Below, piece by piece: positions 25,429 through 32,059 of a DNA stretch of 64,000 nucleotides (within the stretch, counting starts at the first letter, position 1; each line of letters starts with the position of its first letter). A program made the position numbers and the translations under genes. Under the pieces are notes generated by a model that had not been told where the DNA came from, made no database searches, and saw nothing but the letters and a program-made list of their open reading frames with translations. This DNA is from Nibrella viscosa (GTDB lineage Bacteria; Bacteroidota; Bacteroidia; Cytophagales; Spirosomataceae), in NCBI RefSeq assembly GCF_039541875.1, contig NZ_BAABHB010000012.1, forward strand, positions 150,309-214,308. Direction: 5' to 3'.

Positions 25429-26682
25429 ATGTCAACCGTGATAACGCCCCTGTTACAGCAGACCCAACGGGCTTCGGCCGTAGTTCGGCGGCTGAACGCC
25501 GGCCGGAAAGCCGACCTGCTCAACCGGCTCGCCGACGTACTGACCGAACACACGACTCAGATTCTGGCCGAAAACCAGAAGGATCTTGATCGTATGCCGG
25601 ACGACGATCCTAAGAAAGACCGGCTGCGCCTGACCGACAGCCGGGTAGCCGGTCTGGCCGCCAGTCTGCGCGACGTAGCCAAACTGCCCGACCCTACGGG
25701 TGAAGTCTTGCTGCAGCGCACGATTGAGCAGGGCTTATCACTGCGCAAGATCGCCGTACCGCTGGGAGTCGTAGGCGTTATTTACGAATCCCGGCCGAAC
25801 GTGACGATCGATGTGGCGGCTCTTTGCCTGCGCTCGGGCAATGCCTGTGTGCTAAAAGGCGGTAAAGAAGCCGACCACTCCAACCGATACCTGGTGAAGC
25901 TTATTCAGGGCGTGCTGGAAGAGTTTGGTGTACCCAGGGCCGCCGTTACCCTGCTGGCCCCCGACCGGGCGGTGGTCAATGAGCTGCTCAAAGCAACAAA
26001 ATACGTCGATATTATTATACCCCGCGGCTCGGAATCCCTGATTCAGTACGTACGGCAGCATTCGCTGGTGCCGACGATTGAAACGGGGGCCGGTGTCTGC
26101 CATTCGTACGTGGAGAAAACGGCGGATCTGGAGAAGGCGAAACACATAGTGGTCAACGCCAAAGTATCGCGGCCATCGGTCTGCAACGCCCTGGACTGTC
26201 TGCTGGTCGACGCCGTTATTGCGGAAGCCTTCCTGCCCACGCTTAAAGATGATTTTGCGAAGTGGAACGTCGAGGTATTTGCCGATGATACCGCGCATCG
26301 TATTCTGCACCAGGCTGGGTATTCGCCCCTGAAACGGGCTCGTCCCGAAGACTACGGCCGCGAGTTTCTGGATTATAAATGCGCCATTAAAGTAGTCTCC
26401 GGTATTGACGAAGCCCTAGCGCATATCCAGATGTATTCGTCGCGACACTCCGAGGCTATCGTTTCCAAAAATCAGACGCTGATCGACCGGTTCCTGAACG
26501 AGGTCGATGCAGCCGCCGTGTACGCCAATGCCTCTACCCGTTTTACCGATGGGGGCGTATTCGGCTTAGGAGCGGAAATAGGTATCTCCACCCAGAAACT
26601 GCACGCCCGTGGTCCCTTCGCCCTGGAGAAGCTGGTGACGGAGAAATGGGTAGTGGTGGGTGATGGTCAGGTAAGGTGGTAG
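25429..26682 (+). CDS. proA: glutamate-5-semialdehyde dehydrogenase (gamma-glutamyl phosphate reductase)
   Basis: Second step of proline synthesis. An aldehyde-dehydrogenase fold of 417 residues: VPLGVVGVIYESRPNVT (cofactor region, about residues 113-129), CLRSGNACVLKGGKEA, PRGSESLIQYV, and NAKVSRPSVCNALDCLL with the catalytic cysteine. The C-terminus ALEKLVTEKWVVVGDGQVR is complete. Transcribed with proB; followed directly by palindromic repeats. Confidence 0.94.
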   Translation: MSTVITPLLQQTQRASAVVRRLNAGRKADLLNRLADVLTEHTTQILAENQKDLDRMPDDDPKKDRLRLTDSRVAGLAASLRDVAKLPDPTGEVLLQRTIEQGLSLRKIAVPLGVVGVIYESRPNVTIDVAALCLRSGNACVLKGGKEADHSNRYLVKLIQGVLEEFGVPRAAVTLLAPDRAVVNELLKATKYVDIIIPRGSESLIQYVRQHSLVPTIETGAGVCHSYVEKTADLEKAKHIVVNAKVSRPSVCNALDCLLVDAVIAEAFLPTLKDDFAKWNVEVFADDTAHRILHQAGYSPLKRARPEDYGREFLDYKCAIKVVSGIDEALAHIQMYSSRHSEAIVSKNQTLIDRFLNEVDAAAVYANASTRFTDGGVFGLGAEIGISTQKLHARGPFALEKLVTEKWVVVGDGQVRW

Positions 26683-26685
26683 TAA

Positions 26686-26805
26686 CACGGAGTTGTACTC
26701 CGTGATGGTTACCCGGCGTGTACCTCCGGGGTTTAATGCGACGCGGCTGCACGGAGTACAACTCCGTGCTACAATGCGACGCGGCTCCCGGAGTACAACT
26801 CCGTG
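26686..26805. repeat. three copies of a CACGGAGTTGTACTCCGTG-type palindrome
   Basis: A 19-bp perfect palindromic-type unit at 26686-26704 recurs in inverted sense at 26750-26768 and, with one change, at 26788-26805. The last two are embedded in a 38-bp direct repeat that includes AATGCGACGCGGCT. The block lies between the convergent proA and FGGY-kinase genes, may fold the ends of both mRNAs, and overlaps the 3' end of the kinase gene. Confidence 0.8.
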
Positions 26806-28277
26806 GTACAGGCAGCCTGAAACCGCTTAAAGACGTTCCGGTACACCCGATGATGGTCGGGGTTTGGGTCGAAGGTCTGGCCGAACTCTACGCGCCGGGC
26901 GGCTTCGGCCAGGGAACCGACGAGTCCCTGGGCTTTCATCGCCAGCAAAATAGCGCCGATAGCTCCGCTCTCGTTGCTGGCGTTCAGCCGCACGGGTACA
27001 CCGAAAATATCAGCCAGCATTTGCACCCAGAACCCGGATTGGGCAAAACCGCCGTTGGCGTGAATAACCCGCGTAGGACCGGTATGACGGGCCAGCATCT
27101 TTTCGATACTGAGCAGGTTAAACATCACGCCTTCGAGGGCGGCCCGGATAAAGTGCGCCCGCGTATGCTGCCAACCGACGTTCAGATAAGCGCCCCGAAC
27201 GTTGGCATTCCAGAGCGGAGCGCGTTCGCCCTGCAGGTACGGCAGAAACAGCAGGCCATCCGACCCGGCCGGGGCTAGTTCGGCTTCGGCCAGGGTGTCG
27301 GCTACGTCCTGCCGTGTCAGGCTCTCGGCCAGCCATTGCAGCACGTTGGCCCCGTTGTTGGTCGGTCCACCCACCACAAAATAGGCATCCTTACCGCCTT
27401 CATCCACATCCAGAATATAGCTGAACAGTCTGCCCTGCCGCTCCCGCAGGGGCTTGCCGCTGGTCCGGCGAATGGCCCCGCTGGTGCCGATGGTCAGCGT
27501 GGTGATGCCCGGCTCAATGGCCCCCGCCCCCAGATTAGCCAGGCAACCATCCGACGCGCCGATATACAACGTAAGCCCATTGGGCAGCGCCGTTTGTCCG
27601 GAAACCCGATCTTTCTGATACAGAACGCAGGTGGTGGTCGGCTTAGGCTCCGATAATTGGTCGGCCCGAATACCGACATGCGCCAGCGCGGGAGCGTACC
27701 AGTCTCGGGCCTGACTATCGAACAGGCCCATTGCAGTGGCGACCGAATAATCAATCCAGTAGTGCCCCGTCAGTTTATGCCAGATATACTCTTTAATGGA
27801 AATGAACCGGGTAGCCTCCTTCAACAGCCGGGGCTGGTTGTCGCGCAGCCAGGCCAGCTTGCACAGGGGTGTCATTGGGTGAATGGGCGTACCCGTGTGC
27901 CGGTAGATGTCGCGGCCAATGGGCGATTGATCGGGGCGTAGTGCCTGTGCCTGCCGCTCGGCGCGGTTGTCGGACCAGATGATGGCGTTGGTCAGCAGTT
28001 TTCCGTCGGTGTCTACGGCCAGCAGACTATGCATAGCCGAGCTGAAGCAAACGGCCTCAATGGCAGAACCCTGTCTATTTATCTGCCGGACCAGCTCATC
28101 CAGCACCCGGCACAGATCCTGCCAGATGCGTTCGGGGTCCTGTTCGCAATAGGTAGGCTTAGGGAAATAGGTAATTACGGGGGCAGATGCCTGCGCTATT
28201 ACGCTGCCGTCGGCAACCGACATAGCCAGGGCTTTTACATTGGTAGTGCCGATATCAACGCCTACAATACAGTTCAT
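26769..28277 (-). CDS. FGGY-family carbohydrate kinase, gluconokinase-like
   Basis: A 502-residue sugar kinase. N-terminal ATPase motif IVGVDIGTTNVKALAM (residues 4-19), then the FGGY signatures MTPLCKLAWLRD and GFAQSGFWVQMLADIFG with the ATP-binding region ESGAIGAILLAMKA. The sequence pattern is closest to Bacillus-type gluconokinases; xylulokinase is an alternative. The last about 14 residues (TTELYSGSRVAL) are translated from the palindromic repeat block, so the original C-terminus has been replaced or extended. Confidence 0.82.
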   Translation of the reverse strand: MNCIVGVDIGTTNVKALAMSVADGSVIAQASAPVITYFPKPTYCEQDPERIWQDLCRVLDELVRQINRQGSAIEAVCFSSAMHSLLAVDTDGKLLTNAIIWSDNRAERQAQALRPDQSPIGRDIYRHTGTPIHPMTPLCKLAWLRDNQPRLLKEATRFISIKEYIWHKLTGHYWIDYSVATAMGLFDSQARDWYAPALAHVGIRADQLSEPKPTTTCVLYQKDRVSGQTALPNGLTLYIGASDGCLANLGAGAIEPGITTLTIGTSGAIRRTSGKPLRERQGRLFSYILDVDEGGKDAYFVVGGPTNNGANVLQWLAESLTRQDVADTLAEAELAPAGSDGLLFLPYLQGERAPLWNANVRGAYLNVGWQHTRAHFIRAALEGVMFNLLSIEKMLARHTGPTRVIHANGGFAQSGFWVQMLADIFGVPVRLNASNESGAIGAILLAMKAQGLVGSLAEAARRVEFGQTFDPNPDHHRVYRNVFKRFQAACTTELYSGSRVAL

Positions 28278-28354
28278 GAACAGGAGGGCTTACGATGGCT
28301 GCAAAGAAACGGCAAAGCCCGTAATCTGCCAACTTCAACCGTTCGTCGGAGTAC

Positions 28355-28383
28355 GAAAAAGCCCGTCAACAGGTGACGGGCTG
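28355..28383 (-). terminator. intrinsic terminator of manA
   Basis: On the minus strand AGCCCGTCA-CCTGT-TGACGGGCT is followed by TTTTC, 25 bp after the manA stop codon. A perfect 9-bp stem. Confidence 0.85.
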
Positions 28384-28407
28384 TGTGCAGTACACTATTG
28401 GTAAAGC

Positions 28408-29400
28408 TTAGGGAACATACGACTCCAGCAAGGTCATATCGCCGTCGGGGACCAGCGTTACCTGCTTGACGGCGGCCGGAATCAGGGCACATTCGCCCAG
28501 TTTCAGCGGGACGTTATAGCCCCCTTCTGCCTGAATGGTTACGGCACCGCCCACGCAGACCAGGATAACAAACGAGTCGAGGTGGGTGTAATCGTGCATC
28601 ACCTCCTGGTCGAAATTCAACACGTTGGTAACGAAATAATCGGAGGTAACGGCGTTGACGCTTTGGTTACGCTTCCGCTCATACGAGGTTTTGTATTGAT
28701 CGTAGTGCTTGTAATCGATGGCGTCGACGGCCTGCTCGGTATGCAGTTCTCGCTTTTGGCCTTTATCATCCACCCGGTCGAAGTCGTAAATGCGGTAGGT
28801 GATGTCGGAAGTCTGCTGAATTTCGGCCAGCAGCAGGCCCTTGCCGATGGTATGCACGCGACCGGCGGGCAGAAAAAACACATCACCCGCTTCGACCGGC
28901 TCCCGGTTCAGGATGTCGGTGAGGGTGTTGTTCTGCACGGCATCGATGTATTCCTCCCGAGACACTTCCCGGTTGAAGCCGGAAATCAGCGATGAGCCGG
29001 GATCAGCCTGGATGATATACCACATCTCGGTTTTGCCAAAACTCTGATGCCGCTCGTGGGCGAGTTTGTCGTTGGGATGAACCTGGATGGAGAGATCCTC
29101 GTTGGCGTCGATGAATTTGACCAGCAGCGGAAACCGGTCACCGTATTGCTTGTATACATGTTCTCCTACCAACTGCTCTTTATACTGGGCCAGCAGTTCC
29201 TGGAGCGACTTGCCTTTGAGCGACCCTTCTTTGACTTCCGATACCTCACCCGCTACACCGGAAATCTCCCAGGTTTCGCCACAGTTGGGCAGCAGACCAT
29301 CCGGGCCTTGAGGAAAATCTTTACCCAGGATGGTCTTTATTTTCTGGCCACCCCAGATCTTGTCTTTGAAAATGGGTTCGAAGGTCAGCGGATAGAGCAT
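28408..29400 (-). CDS. manA: mannose-6-phosphate isomerase, class I type
   Basis: Interconverts mannose-6-phosphate and fructose-6-phosphate. A 330-residue cupin enzyme: start MLYPLTFEPIFKDKIWGGQKI, zinc-ligand region FIDANEDLSIQVHPNDKLA and the active-site arginine region PAGRVHTIGKG. Slightly shorter than enterobacterial ManA, as usual in Bacteroidota. A TATTTTTG element (29425-29432, minus strand) lies 24 bp before the start codon. The gene has its own terminator. Confidence 0.92.
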   Translation of the reverse strand: MLYPLTFEPIFKDKIWGGQKIKTILGKDFPQGPDGLLPNCGETWEISGVAGEVSEVKEGSLKGKSLQELLAQYKEQLVGEHVYKQYGDRFPLLVKFIDANEDLSIQVHPNDKLAHERHQSFGKTEMWYIIQADPGSSLISGFNREVSREEYIDAVQNNTLTDILNREPVEAGDVFFLPAGRVHTIGKGLLLAEIQQTSDITYRIYDFDRVDDKGQKRELHTEQAVDAIDYKHYDQYKTSYERKRNQSVNAVTSDYFVTNVLNFDQEVMHDYTHLDSFVILVCVGGAVTIQAEGGYNVPLKLGECALIPAAVKQVTLVPDGDMTLLESYVP

Positions 29401-29424
29401 GAGCGCGGGCGTTTAGTCTGGTGC

Positions 29425-29432
29425 CAAAAATA
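29425..29432 (-). promoter_or_regulatory. TAnnTTTG -7 promoter element before manA
   Basis: TATTTTTG on the minus strand matches the Bacteroidota -7 consensus, 24 bp upstream of the manA ATG. No clear -33 box was seen. The rest of 29401-29614, between the divergent manA and WYL regulator genes, holds nothing else I recognise. Confidence 0.4.
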
Positions 29433-29614
29433 ACGGATTGTTCCTGTAAGTAATCGGCGCAGGATAGAAAGGCCGGTTTAAAGTTGATCATCGCTTATGT
29501 ATGCCTTGCACAACCTAATAATAAAAAGATCATGTGTTCTTTACCAAAAGCTGATTAGTTTGCCAACGCATGATTAGCAAAAGACATCAGCATCCAGAAC
29601 CCCTTGCCCCTTGA

Positions 29615-30550
29615 ATGAATCAATTTGAAACGCTTAGCCGTCGACTCCACATCATTCGGTTGGTCGATAAGCCCTTTCGGTATCCCGCCAAACAAACCAT
29701 TGTCGAAAAGCTGAAAGCAATCGGCTTAAAAGCGGTCTCGCTCCGATCCGTCGAACGCGACATTCAGGGCATACGCGACGAGTACGGCATTCACATCAAA
29801 CCGCGCAGACGGGGTGGCGGCTATTATCTGGACCGTCCCGCCGACGAAGACCCCGCCGATTTTGAGCAGATGCTGCAACTGCTGGAACGACGGGAAAAAA
29901 TCCGCTTTTTGTCCGCTGCCGTTGCCGATACGCCCCACGCCAGCCGGTACTTACAGTTGGAGCAGGCCCCGCCCGTTGCGGGCACCGAGCACCTGCCCAC
30001 CCTGCTGGAAGCCATGCGGCTTTCTGTCTGCGTACAGTTTGCCTACCAGAAGTTCGACAATTCGGCAACGGAGCAAATCCGGTTGGTGGAGCCTGGTATG
30101 CTGTTCGAGTACCGCAACCGCTGGTACCTGGACAGCTATGATCTGACAAGCAACGGACCGCGAACATACGGCCTCGACCGGATTACCAGCCTCCAGTTGA
30201 CCCGGCAGCCCATACTACTCGGCAACCGCAGCCGTACCGACCGGCAGCACGTCATTGGCGTAACCGCACCCGAAAACGCCCGGCCCGAACGCGTCTTGCT
30301 CCGCTTTGCCGCCGGCGAAGCCAACTACCTGCGAACGCTCCCGCTGCACACCAGCCAGCGTATCGCACATGAAACCTCAGCTTACGTCGATTTCGTGTTG
30401 CATGTAGTCATCAACCCGGAGCTAATCCGGGAGATTCTGGCTTATGGAAATTATGTGGAGGTATTGGAACCGGCCGATTTGCGGGCAACGATTGGAGAGC
30501 GAGTGCGGGAGGTGGCAGACCGATATGCACCAGCCAAAAAACGGCTATGA
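29615..30550 (+). CDS. WYL-domain transcriptional regulator (YafY type)
   Basis: A 311-residue regulator: N-terminal winged helix-turn-helix (residues about 8-60, KPFRYPAKQTIVEKLKAIG and SVERDIQGIRDEYGIHI), then a WYL ligand-binding domain (about 135-215, with EYRNRWYLDSYDL) and a C-terminal extension. Such proteins often sense nucleic acids or nucleotides and regulate defence or repair genes. It is transcribed toward the small gene pair and the CRISPR-Cas locus, which may be more than coincidence, but no operator could be identified. Confidence 0.88.
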   Translation: MNQFETLSRRLHIIRLVDKPFRYPAKQTIVEKLKAIGLKAVSLRSVERDIQGIRDEYGIHIKPRRRGGGYYLDRPADEDPADFEQMLQLLERREKIRFLSAAVADTPHASRYLQLEQAPPVAGTEHLPTLLEAMRLSVCVQFAYQKFDNSATEQIRLVEPGMLFEYRNRWYLDSYDLTSNGPRTYGLDRITSLQLTRQPILLGNRSRTDRQHVIGVTAPENARPERVLLRFAAGEANYLRTLPLHTSQRIAHETSAYVDFVLHVVINPELIREILAYGNYVEVLEPADLRATIGERVREVADRYAPAKKRL

Positions 30551-30727
30551 CTGTTTATTCTTATTTTGCTCTCGCGCAGCGCGAACCGATTTTATATGAC
30601 GAATAGCTTCGGTCTGTGTCATGGGTTGACCAGCCAAACTAAATATTTCACTCCAGGTCATCTCACGAATACTCTTACCGGTGATGCTATTTTTAACGGC
30701 ACCAAAATCTTTTGAGTTCTTCTCCAT
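30545..30727 (-). CDS. small hypothetical protein
   Basis: A 60-residue charged protein (start MEKNSKDFGAVKNS, end RAAREQNKNKQS) of no family I recognise. Its start lies inside the upstream gene (35-bp overlap), so it is probably translated with it; its stop overlaps the WYL regulator's 3' end on the opposite strand by 6 bp. The overlapping pair has the look of a toxin-antitoxin or regulator pair, but nothing in the sequence proves it. Confidence 0.5.
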   Translation of the reverse strand: MEKNSKDFGAVKNSITGKSIREMTWSEIFSLAGQPMTQTEAIRHIKSVRAAREQNKNKQS

Positions 30728-30998
30728 TTGCCAGTCCTATATTTTGGTAGACATAACTGTTTTGCTCAGCATCATAGTATAAAACTACAAGTAAGGGACG
30801 AAAATCACAACTAATGCCTATAACAAAGTGGTAAGATTCGCGTAAAGAAAAACCCTCCAAATTATACCAGCGCGAGAGATTGTTCTGATGAGTGACGCTT
30901 TTAATTTCTTTATGATTGGTCTTGATGGCTCTTAATTCATCAATGGATAAGTATCGAAAATCATCTCCTGGCTCTGCTAACTCGAAATCTTCTGGCAT
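30693..30998 (-). CDS. small hypothetical protein, partner of the 60-residue gene
   Basis: 101 residues from the ATG at 30998 (MPEDFELAEPGDDFRYLS). The frame stays open upstream to a TTG at 31136, which would give 147 residues. The sequence contains SYHFVIGISCDFRPLLVVLYYD, a beta-strand-like stretch. No family recognised. It is AT-rich like the neighbouring effector cas genes and overlaps the next small gene by 35 bp. Confidence 0.5.
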   Translation of the reverse strand: MPEDFELAEPGDDFRYLSIDELRAIKTNHKEIKSVTHQNNLSRWYNLEGFSLRESYHFVIGISCDFRPLLVVLYYDAEQNSYVYQNIGLANGEELKRFWCR

Positions 30999-31142
30999 AA
31001 CTGTAAGCAGTTTGATCTGCAAATCACGGGTATATATGGTGCGTATAAGTCGGCTATTATTAGTAGACAGTCCAAAAATCACATGAATAAATGTAAAAAC
31101 CAAATTAGCAAACCGATAGTATGGGATGTAAACCAAAAATCA

Positions 31143-31150
31143 TACCTTTG
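31143..31150 (+). promoter_or_regulatory. TAnnTTTG -7 promoter element upstream of the mini-array and cas operon
   Basis: TACCTTTG matches the Bacteroidota -7 consensus, 73 bp before the first degenerate CRISPR-like repeat. A perfect hairpin ACTCTAA-GCAGGG-TTAGAGT (31187-31206) follows. It could start a short RNA that ends at the poly-T tract at about 31310-31316. Confidence 0.45.
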
Positions 31151-31222
31151 TTCACAAGTGCTTAGAAAAACCTATCGACAAAAGAAACTCTAAGCAGGGT
31201 TAGAGTATTCTTGCCCGTATCT

Positions 31223-31316
31223 CAATCAATCGCACCTATAGGGTATTGAAATATAGTGTGGGATGTAGTTGGTAGGGGCTCTACTAAGTATCAATCGCAC
31301 CTTCGGGTATTTTTTT
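31223..31316 (+). CRISPR. degenerate two-repeat mini-array ahead of cas6, possible guide-RNA gene
   Basis: A repeat-like copy at 31223-31252 (CAATCAATCGCACC, then GGGTATTGAAAT) and a second at 31288-31316 (GTATCAATCGCACC, then TTCGGGTATT) enclose exactly one spacer-sized segment of 35 bp (31253-31287). The second copy has lost GAAAT and instead continues as TTTTTTT, so its small hairpin ACC-TTCG-GGT would work as an intrinsic terminator. Both copies carry C at repeat position 11 where the main array has G. The element lies 60 bp before cas6 on the same strand. It may be a cas-regulating RNA or a relic of an older array. Confidence 0.7.
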
Positions 31317-31375
31317 ACTCCGCCAACTAATGGCGAGCAAGTCACTTTCCTTTGTTACATCCAAACCACAACTGT

Positions 31376-32047
31376 ATGCGACTTCAGCTACAACTAACTC
31401 CCAATACCGAACCCGTTCCCTACGATCACCTACACCGGCTAACGGGTGCCTTGCACAAGTGGCTCGGTCCTAACAATGAACAGCACGATGGTTTGAGCTT
31501 GTACAGCTTCGGCTGGTTACGAGGTGGACAAAGCCGGGGCGGTGCCTTGTGTTTCCCCAAAGGAGCTCAATGGAATATATCGTTTTTCGATGATGCTGTA
31601 GCACAGCAATTAATTCAAGGAGCATTGAAGGAGCCCTCTATTGCCTTCGGAATGCGAGTGATGGGGCTTCAGGAAATGCCAACCCCGGCTTTTGGAGAAA
31701 TGTATCATTTTAGAACGGACGGTTCAGCAATCTTGGCCCGCAAAACTCGTCCTGATGGAACCAGAGCCTATTTGCTTTGGAAAGACCCAGAAACAGATCA
31801 AGTGCTAACCCATATTATGCGCCAAAAATTATCGAAGGCAGGACTTACGGATAATCATATGGATATCCAAGTTTGCTTTGATAGGACTTATATAGACGCT
31901 CGAACGAAGTTGGCTACTATCAAAAATATTCAGCATAAAGGGAGTGAGTGCCCAGTCATTGTATCTGGTACTCCCGAAGCAGTTCAATTTGCCTGGCTGG
32001 TAGGTATTGGCGACTTAACAGGAAGTGGTTTCGGAGGTGTTCGATAA
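31376..32047 (+). CDS. cas6: CRISPR-associated endoribonuclease Cas6
   Basis: Cuts the array transcript within each repeat to make crRNAs. A 223-residue RAMP protein; the N-terminus MRLQLQLTPNTEPVPYDHLHRL carries a candidate catalytic histidine region, and the C-terminus GIGDLTGSGFGGVR is the glycine-rich loop of Cas6. ATG at 31376 fits the family start; an in-frame start at 31352 adds eight unmatched residues. First gene of the cas operon; cas3 follows after 12 bp. Confidence 0.88.
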   Translation: MRLQLQLTPNTEPVPYDHLHRLTGALHKWLGPNNEQHDGLSLYSFGWLRGGQSRGGALCFPKGAQWNISFFDDAVAQQLIQGALKEPSIAFGMRVMGLQEMPTPAFGEMYHFRTDGSAILARKTRPDGTRAYLLWKDPETDQVLTHIMRQKLSKAGLTDNHMDIQVCFDRTYIDARTKLATIKNIQHKGSECPVIVSGTPEAVQFAWLVGIGDLTGSGFGGVR

Positions 32048-32059
32048 AATCAAAGCATT

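Noticed and set aside
31253..31376. Direct autoregulation of the cas promoter by the mini-array spacer as a proven feature
   Set aside because: By-eye comparison with the cas6 upstream region gave only a 7-nt internal match and no seed-end match, so it is reported as a hypothesis only.
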